A DNA stretch of 64,000 bases from Glaciecola sp. UBA2563. GTDB taxonomy: Bacteria > Pseudomonadota > Gammaproteobacteria > Enterobacterales > Alteromonadaceae. The translations under genes were made by a program, and so were the position numbers. Shown piece after piece: positions 46,442 to 55,873 of the stretch. Under the pieces are notes generated by a model that worked only from the letters and a program-made list of their open reading frames with translations, did no database searches and was not told where the DNA came from. Positions within the stretch are counted from its first letter, which is position 1. Every line of letters begins with the position of its first letter. The stretch is taken from assembly GCA_002340325.1 (NCBI GenBank), contig DDLV01000095.1, positions 1 through 64,000 on the forward strand, in the 5' to 3' direction.

Positions 46442-47326
46442 ATGGATATTCGATCGCTTAGACTTTTTCAACACCTTGCCAATTCGCTGCATTTCTCCAA
46501 CACAGCAGATGCCATGTTTGTGTCACCGCCAACACTGTCACGGATAATTACAAGATTGGAAGAAGAGACCAAGAGCCAGCTTTTCGTCAGAAACAATAGG
46601 AGTGTCAAACTCACTAACGCAGGTAGACTGCTTTTATCATTTGCCGATAGTGTGCTCTATGAATACGCGGAGTTAAAACAACAGCTTGATAACGTTTCAG
46701 ATAAAATCAGTGGAGAGCTCAATGTCTACTGTTCAGTTACCGCTAGTCAGAGCTATCTTCCTGAAATTTTAGATAAGCTGAGAGAACAGTATCCACTTGT
46801 CGATATTCAGCTCGAAACGGGTGATCATAGCTTAGCTTTTGAGCGCGTGCAGGATCGTCAGGCCGATCTTGCACTTGCTATTTATAATGCAGAATTCCCT
46901 CAGCATGTTCATTTTCAGCAAATTGATGTTGTTCCGCTCACGTTACTCGTTCCCAAAAATCTCAATATTGAGAGTGTAGAAGGTGTAGATTGGCAGCAAA
47001 CTAAAGTTATTTTGCCGGCGAGAGATCCCGCTAAAAGGATCGTTAATCAATGGTTTGTAAAGCACGATATCCGGCCCAATGTGTATGCAAAAGTGTCTGG
47101 CAATGAGGCTATTGTGACAATGGTTTCACTTGGATTTGGCGTGGGTTTTGTGCCCAACATAGTGCTACAAAATTCAGTCGTTAAATTGAAGGTTAAATCA
47201 CTTGCTGTAAGCGATGTTGAGGCCTATCGTCTTGGGATTTGCTACTTGAAAGAAAGAGCGAACGAGCCTCTATTAAGAAGCATTAGTCAGTTATTCGTGC
47301 AATCTTCAAGTGAACGTTTGAGTTAA
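46442..47326 (+). CDS. ilvY: LysR-type regulator IlvY
   Basis: The 294-residue product has an N-terminal winged helix (MDIRSLRLFQHLANSLHFSN, then SPPTLSRIITRLEEE) and the inducer-binding domain. The opening is close to E. coli IlvY. Together with divergent ilvC it makes the known IlvY-IlvC pair, in which IlvY activates ilvC when acetohydroxybutyrate or acetolactate accumulates. The gene is followed by the convergent NhaC antiporter gene with an 11-base gap. Confidence 0.95.
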   Translation: MDIRSLRLFQHLANSLHFSNTADAMFVSPPTLSRIITRLEEETKSQLFVRNNRSVKLTNAGRLLLSFADSVLYEYAELKQQLDNVSDKISGELNVYCSVTASQSYLPEILDKLREQYPLVDIQLETGDHSLAFERVQDRQADLALAIYNAEFPQHVHFQQIDVVPLTLLVPKNLNIESVEGVDWQQTKVILPARDPAKRIVNQWFVKHDIRPNVYAKVSGNEAIVTMVSLGFGVGFVPNIVLQNSVVKLKVKSLAVSDVEAYRLGICYLKERANEPLLRSISQLFVQSSSERLS

Positions 47327-47337
47327 TTAGAGCCTGT

Positions 47338-48636
47338 TCATCTTTGTTCTTGATGAGATTTTAGATTGAAGATAATAATCACCACTCCAAATAAAAGTAT
47401 CAGCATGGGATACCAACAATATACGGTGATAGCAAGAGGCGACACGCCAGCGATTGCCGCAGCACTTAATAATTGACCGCCATATGGGACTAGTCCTTGG
47501 AAGCCGCACGAAAATACATCTAGCAAGCTGGCTGTTCTCTTAGGAGCTACGCCGTATTCACGCCTAAGTTCTTTTGCAATTGGTCCTGCCGTTACTATCG
47601 CAATGGTATTGTTTGCAGTTGAAAGCGTTAGAACGCTTACTAAGCCAACGATACTAAATTCTGCGCCTTTATTTGTCTCGACTTTCTTCGTGAGACTTTC
47701 CGTAAGCCATTTCAAGCCGCCATATCGCTGCATCAATGCGACAATACCGCCAATAATAACGGCGATGATGGCGAGTTCTTGCATCCACCCCATTCCCTTT
47801 TGAATGCTCTGCAACATTGTTAAGATAGTGAAGTCGCCATGCATTACACCAAGGCTTGCAGCCGTTGCGATGCCAAGCACTAAAACGGTAATCACATTCA
47901 ACCCCGATAATGCTGAAACAATAATTACTATGTATGGAAGAACTTTTGATAGTTCATATGTGGCTGTTTCTATATCACCAGCACCATTTACATCAATCAT
48001 TGATAAAATGGCTAATGTGATTAAAGACGCCGGCACAGCAATGATTAAATTGGCCTTAAATTTGTCCTTTAGCTCAACGCCTTGGCTGCGAGTTGCGGCA
48101 ATAGTCGTATCGGAAACAAACGACAGATTATCGCCAAACATCGCGCCACCTACAACAATACCTAAAGCAAGAGGAATTGGAACACCCAAACTTTCTGCCA
48201 AACCAATACCTATAGGTGATAGAGCAGTTACGGTTCCCATTGATGTGCCCATCGCAAAGGCAATGAAGCAGCATATTAGGAAGAGACCAGGGAGAATAAA
48301 GTGAATCGGAACAAACTGAAGCGCTAGATTCACCGTGCTATCTCTAGCGCCGATATCAATCGTCAGCGCGTAAAACGCGCCAGCAAGAAGGAAGATAAAA
48401 ACAAGCAATATTATGTTTTTATTTCCACCACCTTTACAGAACAATGAAATTTTATCATTGATGGAAAGCGTTTCATTTTTGGGATTGAGTAAAAGTGCAA
48501 AACCGGCTGATATAAAAAAAGCAACAACGATAGGCATAGCCGTGATATCGCCTACAGCCAGCCCGGTTATGACGACAAGACAAACGAATAAAAAAATGGG
48601 CAATAAGCCCCAAAGATTTGCTTTTACTTGGTGCAT
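47338..48636 (-). CDS. NhaC-family Na+/H+ antiporter-type transporter
   Basis: The 432-residue inner-membrane protein has about eleven helices. The NhaC family pattern shows in FAMGTSMGTVTALSPIG, GAMFGDNLSFVSDTT and TLSTANNTIAIVTAGPIAKELRREYG. Family members exchange Na+ for H+ or lactate/malate. There is no neighbouring regulator or metabolic partner to name the substrate. It is a single gene, converging with ilvY, and the chemoreceptor gene lies downstream on the same strand with its own terminator in between. Confidence 0.88.
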   Translation of the reverse strand: MHQVKANLWGLLPIFLFVCLVVITGLAVGDITAMPIVVAFFISAGFALLLNPKNETLSINDKISLFCKGGGNKNIILLVFIFLLAGAFYALTIDIGARDSTVNLALQFVPIHFILPGLFLICCFIAFAMGTSMGTVTALSPIGIGLAESLGVPIPLALGIVVGGAMFGDNLSFVSDTTIAATRSQGVELKDKFKANLIIAVPASLITLAILSMIDVNGAGDIETATYELSKVLPYIVIIVSALSGLNVITVLVLGIATAASLGVMHGDFTILTMLQSIQKGMGWMQELAIIAVIIGGIVALMQRYGGLKWLTESLTKKVETNKGAEFSIVGLVSVLTLSTANNTIAIVTAGPIAKELRREYGVAPKRTASLLDVFSCGFQGLVPYGGQLLSAAAIAGVSPLAITVYCWYPMLILLFGVVIIIFNLKSHQEQR

Positions 48637-48694
48637 TTCAACACGCTTGGCGGTGATGTATGAGCGTTAAAAATCGAGAATAGTTATATAGTTC

Positions 48695-48724
48695 AAAAAT
48701 GCAACCGCGTCAGACGCGGTTGCA
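48695..48724 (-). terminator. Rho-independent stem-loop in the gap after the NhaC gene
   Basis: A 10-bp stem (TGCAACCGCG 48700-48709 with CGCGGTTGCA 48715-48724) is followed on the minus strand by five T (48699-48695). On that strand it lies 61 bases past the chemoreceptor stop, so it closes the chemoreceptor transcript just upstream of the NhaC gene. Confidence 0.85.
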
Positions 48725-48785
48725 ATAAAAGATATAAAATGTAGAGCGTGTTGAATTGTCGATTGGGCGATACTGGCTACTTCGC

Positions 48786-50351
48786 CTAAAAACCATGAAA
48801 TGCACTGAGAGCACGATCAATGTTTTTTGAAGTATCGACGATATCGCTTAGGGATTGGTTTGCTTCATCTGCAAGTGATTCGCTTGCTGACACCATTTTA
48901 TTGACCAATCCTACCTGCTCAACAGATGTATCTGTCTCTTTGTGAAGACGCCCAATCAATTCTTCGATATTCTTTGTTGCGTCTACAGTTTTCTGTGCTA
49001 AAACTCTGACTTCGTCAGCAACAACGGCAAACCCTCTTCCTTGCTCGCCGGCGCGCGCCGCTTCAATCGATGCATTTAGGGCCAATAAGTTTGTTTGCTC
49101 AGCAATGTTATTAATAACACTAATAATATCAGTTATATCATTGTTGACGGCTTTAAGCCTTTCTATCGATTCATTCATATCACCGACATGTCGCACAATA
49201 TCCTTTGTATTGTTTGATGTTTGACTTATCTTGCTCGCGCCCACTTGAGCTTTAGAAATATTTTCTTGAGTTGAGTTTGCGACCTCTCTCAAAGATGATG
49301 CAATGGAGGACGTTGACTTATGCAGAGTACCCATCATATTTTTGATGAGCTCATCGCTTGTTGAATTAATTTGATTTTCAAGATCGCATCGCAGATTGCC
49401 GTTAGCGATTTCTAACAGTTGATTGAGTATTTTGTCTGCGCCAAGTTCCATTTCACGCCTGCTGTCCTCGACAGATTCCGTCAGAGATGCCTGTTCCTCC
49501 AGTCTTTTTTGGTTCGCCTGTTCGGTTTCCACTTTTTGATTATAAACGGCCTCTGACATATTGTTGAATGCGATGATTAGATCCGAGATTTCGTCCTTAT
49601 TGTTCGGAACAGCGACAGTGAACGCCTCGCCATTCGCAAACTTCTCGGTACCCTGCTTAAGTCTTCTTAGTGGTGAAATTACCGCGTTCTTTATGAATGA
49701 CATAATCACTCGATACATCATCAATGAAATACAAACAAAGGCAATACTGGCGATTGCCATACCTATTTCGAGTTTCTTGGCGTTTCGTTCATTTTCTGAG
49801 AACAGGTCGATACTGTTTGCTTTTATCTTCTTGACCTTCTCTAATGCGGCATTAGCAGTCCGGTGACAATCTGTACTGATGCTCAATGCTGCTGCGTCAT
49901 ACTGCCCACTGGAGATCAAGTTAAAAATGTTGACGGCGACATCACTGAATGCATTGTAGCTTGCGTTGAATTTTGTGATATACGTTTCTCTGTTTTCCTC
50001 ACTTATGCCACGTTCATCAAGAAATGCTAGATAGTCCAGCCTTGCGTCTTCCATTTTTTGCACATATCTCTGAAAGTCTTCTTTGCTGTTATTGGCCTCA
50101 ACCGTCTTCCCAGTCTTTGAAAAGATGTAGTAATCCCGTAAGTGAATGCGAGCTAACAACATGCGATCTTCAAAGGACGCAATTTTTGACAAAACAGACT
50201 GCGAGAATGTTGCCGCTTTGTTCTGTTTGTGCGATGCCCAGTAGTTGAGTATGCCCAATACAATGATGAGAGTGATTAAGAGTGCAATAATTGAAAAGAT
50301 GCTTATCTTTAACTTTTCCCCAACGTTCTTATTTAAAAACCACTCGCGCAT
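48786..50351 (-). CDS. Methyl-accepting chemotaxis protein
   Basis: The 521-residue product has one helix near 14-36 and a second near 190-213. These flank a four-helix-bundle-like periplasmic sensor of about 150 residues with heptad spacing. A HAMP domain (about 215-270) is followed by the signalling coiled coil. The highly conserved hairpin tip [20 protein letters not shown] and [12 protein letters not shown] are intact. After the tip only about 95 residues remain, so the cytoplasmic bundle is of a short class, and there is no NWETF-like tail for CheR binding. The ligand is unknown. Confidence 0.93.
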   Translation of the reverse strand: MREWFLNKNVGEKLKISIFSIIALLITLIIVLGILNYWASHKQNKAATFSQSVLSKIASFEDRMLLARIHLRDYYIFSKTGKTVEANNSKEDFQRYVQKMEDARLDYLAFLDERGISEENRETYITKFNASYNAFSDVAVNIFNLISSGQYDAAALSISTDCHRTANAALEKVKKIKANSIDLFSENERNAKKLEIGMAIASIAFVCISLMMYRVIMSFIKNAVISPLRRLKQGTEKFANGEAFTVAVPNNKDEISDLIIAFNNMSEAVYNQKVETEQANQKRLEEQASLTESVEDSRREMELGADKILNQLLEIANGNLRCDLENQINSTSDELIKNMMGTLHKSTSSIASSLREVANSTQENISKAQVGASKISQTSNNTKDIVRHVGDMNESIERLKAVNNDITDIISVINNIAEQTNLLALNASIEAARAGEQGRGFAVVADEVRVLAQKTVDATKNIEELIGRLHKETDTSVEQVGLVNKMVSASESLADEANQSLSDIVDTSKNIDRALSAFHGF

Positions 50352-50472
50352 ATTTATCTACCTGTACATAAATTGACATAAACATATCTGATGTTATCGA
50401 AACAATTACGATTACCTTTAAGCAAATATTGTTTAAATTTAGCTTGTTATGCAGTCATTGCGTCAGCACCAG

Positions 50473-52230
50473 CTACGCCGCCTCAATAACCTTGTTCTTT
50501 CCATCTCCTTTGGCACCATATAATGCCTTATCCGCTGCTTCGAAAAGCTCTTCGAAGTCATACCCAGCGATTTCGTTATCAACAACACCAAAGCTACCGG
50601 TTAGCACATATAGCTGTCCTTTAGCTCTATTTGTTTTTTCGAGTTTACCCCGACAGGTTTCTGCGATGTCTTTTGCTCGATTGATATCGCATCCACTTAA
50701 TAAAATACCGAACTCTTCTCCGCCTAAACGGCCAAACAGGTCATCTACTCTGCATTCCTCCTTGATCACTTTTGTCGCCATTTTAATAGCTTCGTCTCCT
50801 TCAAGATGGCCAAAGTTGTCGTTGATGGCTTTAAAATCGTCTAAATCAATAAGAATCAGGCTGGCATTTCTTCTGTTAGATTTGCAATATTCGAGCACTT
50901 GCCTTGCTTGTTGCACGAAATGTCGTCGATTTGAAATACCCGTTAACTCGTCAGTCTGTGAAGTCTTCTGCAGGACTTTGTAATAAACTTGCCGCTTGTA
51001 GATCCAAATGACAAGTAAGAAGAAAAGAAAAACGAACAGTCCAATGATGACTAGGCGATGACTTGCTGTTTGTTCGCCTAAATCCGCCTGTGCTCTTAAA
51101 AGTGAGTTTTCAGCATCTAACAGTGCTATGCGGTTTGCTTTTTCGATGCTGTCTTGTTTAGCTTTTTGAATTGACAGTTCTTTAGAGTTCGCTTGTGTGA
51201 GGTTTTTGGAGCTTGCCTGTGCAAATTTTTGGTAGTAGCTTAACGCCAATTTATAGTCGTCTTGGGACTCTGCAATCTTATACAGTACCTCAAACGATGC
51301 GACATCTGCATCTGAAACTAAATTGTTTCCATCGACATTTGAAACGACAGTGTTTGCATGAAAAAATGCTTTTTCATATTGTTGTTTTTCAAAGTATATT
51401 TTGCCTAAAAGTGTATGTGTGTCGTCAAGTAATGGCTCATAATTCGAGTTCTCGATAGCGAGCTGATATTCGAGCAAAAGGTTTAATGCGTCATCATACC
51501 TGCCAAGTTCAAAGTAATATGTGGCCTGTTGGCTGTGAATATATAAAACGGGAAGAACTTCATTGGCTTCCTGACAATTTTCTACAGCCGTTGCGAAATC
51601 ACCATCAGAAAGGTTACCGATTTTTAATTCTATTAACGACGCTAGGTACTGCATATCTACGATGCAATTAAAACGACTCCCATAGTTCTTTTCTGGAATG
51701 CGTTCAATGTACGTTTTAACCTTCTCTATCTCTCCCAAAAGACTGTAAAAGTTAACAAGCGCCATATGTGCTTGTTCCTCAGATTCAATGTTGTTGATAA
51801 CGTGCACGTGCTCGGTCAAATAATCGATAACCCTAAGCCCTGCTGACCAGTTTTGCGTGGCTGCGTAAAGCGAACCCAGTGACGAATAAGCGTCGAATCG
51901 ACCCTTTGCGGTGATTGCATTATCCGTTAGCGCTTCAAAAGCATAGATAGATTCATTGATTTTCCCATTCATGAACAATAAATAGGCAACTAGGTAGTCG
52001 TATACATCCTTTTCTGCGTCTGACAGTGATGCTCGCCGGACTTGTGAGTGAAAGTTAGATGATTCTTTGAAGTCTGAACTCCTCAATGCATAAGCTTGAG
52101 CTAGCATGTCGCTATCATAATTGTTGATAACGTTAACTGAGTCAGGTTCACCATCCGGATTCGCGGTAGCGTTCGTCAGGCATGCCAAACAGAGGCAGCA
52201 TGCAAGAATAATGTATTTTACGAATCGCAT
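50473..52230 (-). CDS. TPR-GGDEF diguanylate cyclase
   Basis: The 585-residue product has a signal peptide (cleavage near ATA-NP) and a periplasmic helical-repeat region (about 30-380) with TPR-like pairs such as AHMALVNFYSLLGEIEKVKTY. One membrane helix (about 400-420, VIIGLFVFLFFLLVIWIY) leads to a C-terminal GGDEF domain. The active site is GGEEF in LFGRLGGEEFGILL, so it should make cyclic di-GMP from two GTP. The product-inhibition site RVDD lies five residues before it. It probably senses a peptide or protein through its TPRs in the periplasm. It is upstream of the chemoreceptor gene on the same strand, 121 bp apart. Confidence 0.95.
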   Translation of the reverse strand: MRFVKYIILACCLCLACLTNATANPDGEPDSVNVINNYDSDMLAQAYALRSSDFKESSNFHSQVRRASLSDAEKDVYDYLVAYLLFMNGKINESIYAFEALTDNAITAKGRFDAYSSLGSLYAATQNWSAGLRVIDYLTEHVHVINNIESEEQAHMALVNFYSLLGEIEKVKTYIERIPEKNYGSRFNCIVDMQYLASLIELKIGNLSDGDFATAVENCQEANEVLPVLYIHSQQATYYFELGRYDDALNLLLEYQLAIENSNYEPLLDDTHTLLGKIYFEKQQYEKAFFHANTVVSNVDGNNLVSDADVASFEVLYKIAESQDDYKLALSYYQKFAQASSKNLTQANSKELSIQKAKQDSIEKANRIALLDAENSLLRAQADLGEQTASHRLVIIGLFVFLFFLLVIWIYKRQVYYKVLQKTSQTDELTGISNRRHFVQQARQVLEYCKSNRRNASLILIDLDDFKAINDNFGHLEGDEAIKMATKVIKEECRVDDLFGRLGGEEFGILLSGCDINRAKDIAETCRGKLEKTNRAKGQLYVLTGSFGVVDNEIAGYDFEELFEAADKALYGAKGDGKNKVIEAA

Positions 52231-52404
52231 TGGTTTGGGTTAGCAAGTACACTTCAGTCAGTTATGCAAAGGGTATCGGCATTTACGACGAAAAATATAG
52301 GGGCTTTGAAATCAAAATTATAATTGTGTTTATGTCCTTACAATGCCAAATCTAATCGCTTTGCTATCCTCAGCGAAATGTCAACTTCTGCCAATTCAGG
52401 ACAG

Positions 52405-52629
52405 TTACCCATTATCTTTCGCAGCTCTCTCAAACCACTGTATAACTTGAGCTACATAGTCATCACCATACTTGGCGATAAACTCCCTTGTAGATGCGTC
52501 TTTTGGATTTTGCAGAGCCGCAATTCGCTTTTCAGCATATACTTTGTTCAATTTAATATTGCAACGAGTGGTTATCGCATTGCGCCACTCTTGATAGTCT
52601 TGAAAATAAAAACCGGTAATTTCTTTCAC
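52405..52629 (-). CDS. Small conserved-looking protein downstream of the DksA paralogue
   Basis: The 74-residue product uses GTG 52629 (MKEITGFYFQDYQEWRN). It is rich in aromatic and charged residues and predicted largely helical, and I recognise no family. No signal or membrane segment is seen. It lies 84 bases after the DksA-like gene on the same strand with no terminator in between, so it may share its Zur-type promoter. The frame shows good coding character (few rare breaks, balanced residues), but without homology data it remains a moderate call. Confidence 0.55.
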   Translation of the reverse strand: MKEITGFYFQDYQEWRNAITTRCNIKLNKVYAEKRIAALQNPKDASTREFIAKYGDDYVAQVIQWFERAAKDNG

Positions 52630-52713
52630 AATATCTGTCTCAGGTTAGGTCATAGAAGTTCATACAGCACATAGTCATTTAAAGCCATCGTCCTTTTCTT
52701 GACCGTGTAAAAA

Positions 52714-53160
52714 CTACGATCTGTATAAATGTTCCTTCATTTCTTTAAATATTTTGACGTCTGCACAAAATTCAGCTGTCGGCCTCACCAAAAGTCTGGG
52801 TATACCGATGGGCTCGCCAGTTTCTAAACAATATCCATAAGTTCCCATTCTAATGCGCTCTAGTGACTGTTGAATTTTCGGCAGTAGTTTTTGTTCTCTA
52901 TCAACAATGCGCATTGAAATTGCGCATTGCTCCTCCCATGTCGCTCTGTCGCTCAAATCACTTAAATCTGGCGCGATCGACATCGCCTCTTTAGCCTTTC
53001 TGATGCGTTCGCGAGTGGTGTCATGTAATTCGATTAATCTATTTTTAAAAAAAGCGAGTTGTCCATCGTCCATGTACTCAGATTCCGGCGCATCAACTAG
53101 CGCTTGTTCTTCGGCAGTCAGTTGCGATTTTTTTGTCGATTTCATCTTTTTAACCATCAT
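52714..53160 (-). CDS. Two-cysteine DksA paralogue (DksA2-like)
   Basis: The product is 148 residues from ATG 53160; the frame runs to TTG 53181, but that codon lies only 7 bases from a regulatory palindrome. It has the DksA plan: an N-terminal region, a coiled coil with the tip motif Asp68-x-x-Asp71-x-Ala73 (DLSDRA), and the zinc-finger fold. The four zinc cysteines of DksA are reduced to Cys111 and Cys132; the other two positions are Thr114 (CLET) and Val135 (CADV). Pseudomonas DksA2 has the same two-Cys pattern, works without zinc, and replaces DksA under zinc starvation. Like DksA, it should act on RNA polymerase with ppGpp. Confidence 0.88.
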   Translation of the reverse strand: MMVKKMKSTKKSQLTAEEQALVDAPESEYMDDGQLAFFKNRLIELHDTTRERIRKAKEAMSIAPDLSDLSDRATWEEQCAISMRIVDREQKLLPKIQQSLERIRMGTYGYCLETGEPIGIPRLLVRPTAEFCADVKIFKEMKEHLYRS

Positions 53161-53188
53161 GTCAACGGTAAATTGGCACAAATGTAGT

Positions 53189-53201
53189 GTTATATTATAA
53201 C
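53189..53201. promoter_or_regulatory. Zur-box palindrome upstream of the DksA paralogue
   Basis: GTTATATTATAAC is an exact match to the core of the gammaproteobacterial Zur operator, GTTATAnTATAAC. The flanks (GTAGT and GTTTTC) keep part of the longer consensus. It lies 28 bases before the DksA-like ATG, where a bound repressor would block the promoter. Zur binds with zinc and releases when zinc is scarce, which fits a zinc-independent DksA paralogue. Confidence 0.8.
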
Positions 53202-53434
53202 GTTTTCAAGTGTTTCTTGGTGAAATTAAATTGGCATGACGGTTAGTCATTACGCAACTCAATGAAAGTACAGTGTTTTATAATTAGCGACAAACAGGTT
53301 TTGATTTTTTTTCATTCGGTATTGGAATATGTTGTCGATATTCTCAGTATTGCATATAGTCTTTTTGCGACGCGTAATAATTATGGTGTTCTCTAAATCA
53401 ACAACGCGGCCCTATTTGAGTGAGGAATTGATAT

Positions 53435-54802
53435 ATGAAATCGTCTAAGCGTTTTTCTGGAAAAGAAATAAATCGACGTGATTTTCTCTGGTTAATCGGT
53501 TGTGCAGGTACTACCGCAATGACTATGCCATTGACAGGATGTCTAAGCACTGACCCTGTCACAGGGGAGCGCGGGTTTGTATTAATGTCGGAGCAGCAGG
53601 AAATTGCTATTGATAAACAACAGTCGCCTCATCAATTCTCCTCAGACTACGGAATCAATCAGAATTCAGCGTTGAATCAATACGTGTCGATGGTTGGCCA
53701 ACAGATCGCCGAAATCTCCCATCGACCGCAAATGCCCTATAGCTTTCAGGTAGTGAACGCAACCTATGTCAACGCCTATGCGTTCCCCGGTGGTAGTATC
53801 GCCGCGACACGAGGCATTTTATTAGAGATGGAAAACGAAGCTGAGTTGGCTGCACTCATTGGGCATGAGGTCGGTCACGTTACGGCCAGACACACCGCTG
53901 AAAGAGCAACACGCAGCCAACTGGTTGGTGCGTTGGCAAGTGCCGCCACAGTTATCACTGCGCAATCGGGCTACGGTCAATATTCGAATATCGTGAATTC
54001 CTTAGGTGGCATGGGTGCAGGAGCACTACTTTCAAGTTATAGCCGCGACAATGAAAGAGAAGCTGATCAACTGGGGGTTGAATACATGGTTCGTTCAGGA
54101 CAAAACCCGCAGGGAATGATTGGGTTAATGGAAATGCTGAATGGCACTAAGCAGCGAGAGCCTAATATTATTGAGCAAATGTTTTCATCGCATCCAATGA
54201 GTTCGGAGCGATATCAAACAGCAGTGGATCAGGTCAATGGTCAGTATGGTTCAAACAAAACGAGACCCTTAAATCGGGAGCGATATATGGATAATACTGA
54301 GCAACTACGCAAGATAAAATCAAGCATCAAAGAACTACAAACCGCTGAAAACGAAATGCGCCAAAGCAATTTTTCTGCTGCAGAATCACTTTTTGATAGT
54401 GCTTTAAAACGAGCGCCGGATGACTATTGTGGCCTCGTTATGAGCGCTAAATGCCAGCTATCTCAAAACAAATTTGCGCCTGCTAATCGACTGCTCGAAA
54501 AAGCTAAATCGAGTTATCCTGAGGAAGCTCAAGCGGTTCATTTGAGTGGTGTTACCAAGTTACAGATAGGTCAAAATGAGAGCGCCTACAATGAATTTCG
54601 CCAATATGAACAAAAGATGCCCGGTAACCCAAATTCAATATTCTTTCAGGGCCTGTCCCTAGAAAGAATGCAAGAAAAAGACAGATCTGCAAATGAATAC
54701 AAGCGTTTCTTACAGAAGGTAAACCAGGGCGAGCAAGCAAAGTATGCCTACACTAAGCTTACAGAATGGGGTTACGTCAAACCACAGGGCGCTCAGGGGT
54801 AA
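53435..54802 (+). CDS. Tat-exported M48 metalloprotease lipoprotein with TPR domain
   Basis: The 455-residue product opens with a twin-arginine signal (NRRDFLWL; Arg14 and Arg15), a hydrophobic stretch, and a lipobox ending at Cys36 (PLTGC). The M48 catalytic motif HEVGH is at 144-148, with the third ligand in DNEREADQLG. The C-terminal half (about 290-455) is made of TPR-like helix pairs: ESLFDSALKRAPDDY, RLLEKAKSSYP and EYKRFLQKV. The peptidase-TPR order is that of BepA, an outer-membrane-assembly protease, but BepA is Sec-exported and not a lipoprotein. A folded, possibly cofactor-loaded enzyme anchored in the membrane is implied. Confidence 0.92.
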   Translation: MKSSKRFSGKEINRRDFLWLIGCAGTTAMTMPLTGCLSTDPVTGERGFVLMSEQQEIAIDKQQSPHQFSSDYGINQNSALNQYVSMVGQQIAEISHRPQMPYSFQVVNATYVNAYAFPGGSIAATRGILLEMENEAELAALIGHEVGHVTARHTAERATRSQLVGALASAATVITAQSGYGQYSNIVNSLGGMGAGALLSSYSRDNEREADQLGVEYMVRSGQNPQGMIGLMEMLNGTKQREPNIIEQMFSSHPMSSERYQTAVDQVNGQYGSNKTRPLNRERYMDNTEQLRKIKSSIKELQTAENEMRQSNFSAAESLFDSALKRAPDDYCGLVMSAKCQLSQNKFAPANRLLEKAKSSYPEEAQAVHLSGVTKLQIGQNESAYNEFRQYEQKMPGNPNSIFFQGLSLERMQEKDRSANEYKRFLQKVNQGEQAKYAYTKLTEWGYVKPQGAQG

Positions 54803-54850
54803 AATCACTCAGATAAATTGTTGAGCGAGTTTGCGTTGAATATTAATACG

Positions 54851-55765
54851 TTAATTTAAAAAGCTTTCCCAGTAGGGTTTCTGGCCGAAATGCATTGCTA
54901 GATGGTCTATCAGTTTTCTTACCCTTGTCGATACAAACTGAGTACCAGGATAGATGGCATAGATATCCATCCCGTACCAGCTAAAATCGGTCAATATGGG
55001 TACAAGCAGCTTTTTCGTTATCGCGTTATTGACAATAAAACTAGGCTCACAAATTATCCCTAGTCCAGCGATGGCGCATTCTCGTAATGCATCTCCATTT
55101 GAAATTTGCATTGTAGAATTTACCCGCACATTCCCTCTACTGCCGTTACTGCAACGAAATTCCCAAACTTCAGGTGCATGCAAATTTCCATAACAAAGCG
55201 CCGGAAAATTTGCTAAATCAGTAGGTTTGGAGGGCAAACCATACTTCGCAATTAAATCAGGAGAGGCGCATACAACATGTTGAAAATGCGTGAGTTTTCT
55301 CGCTTTGTAAGTTGAATCTTGCAATGAGCCAATCCTTATTGCCATATCAAGACCTGACTCAACCAAATCAAGCCTTTTGTCGTTCATATCCAGTTCAAAT
55401 TCTATGTCTGGATGCGCTAACTTAAAGTTGGCAATCGCGGGCACCACGTGCGCTACCCCAAAGCTAACAGGGCAGGCAATCTTTATTTTCCCGCTCAACG
55501 ACTTGGCTTGCTTCGTTACGTCTTCTTTTGCAGATTCTAATGCATCAAGGATTTGGCGAGAATGTTTGTAAAAACGTTCGCCTTGTTCAGTTAGATGCAT
55601 AGTTCTCGTAGTGCGTTGTATGAGCTGAGAATTCAACTGCTTTTCAAGCTCTTTAAGTCTTCGACTGACCGCGGATACTGCCACATCCATGCTTTGTGCT
55701 GCTTTGCTTGCGCTGCCTGCCTCGACGACAGCAACAAAGCAACGCAATTGCTCGAATTCATTCAT
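54851..55765 (-). CDS. LysR-type transcriptional regulator, divergent from bdcA-like gene
   Basis: The 304-residue product has a winged-helix start (MNEFEQLRCFVAVVEAGSAS, then VAVSAVSRRLKELEKQL) and a substrate-binding domain with PVSFGVAHVVPAI. Its sequence resembles the AaeR/CrgA branch of LysR regulators. It faces the bdcA-like SDR gene with a 108-bp gap and probably controls it, as is common for divergent LysR pairs. The inducer is unknown. Confidence 0.92.
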   Translation of the reverse strand: MNEFEQLRCFVAVVEAGSASKAAQSMDVAVSAVSRRLKELEKQLNSQLIQRTTRTMHLTEQGERFYKHSRQILDALESAKEDVTKQAKSLSGKIKIACPVSFGVAHVVPAIANFKLAHPDIEFELDMNDKRLDLVESGLDMAIRIGSLQDSTYKARKLTHFQHVVCASPDLIAKYGLPSKPTDLANFPALCYGNLHAPEVWEFRCSNGSRGNVRVNSTMQISNGDALRECAIAGLGIICEPSFIVNNAITKKLLVPILTDFSWYGMDIYAIYPGTQFVSTRVRKLIDHLAMHFGQKPYWESFLN

Positions 55766-55873
55766 TTTTCTTATAATCGCAAAAGTAGTTTATAAATTTT
55801 AGCCTTTTTTTCTCGCAAATCAAAAAATAAACTCTAGGTGTTCACTTGATAAAATAACGACGAGGAAATCAAA

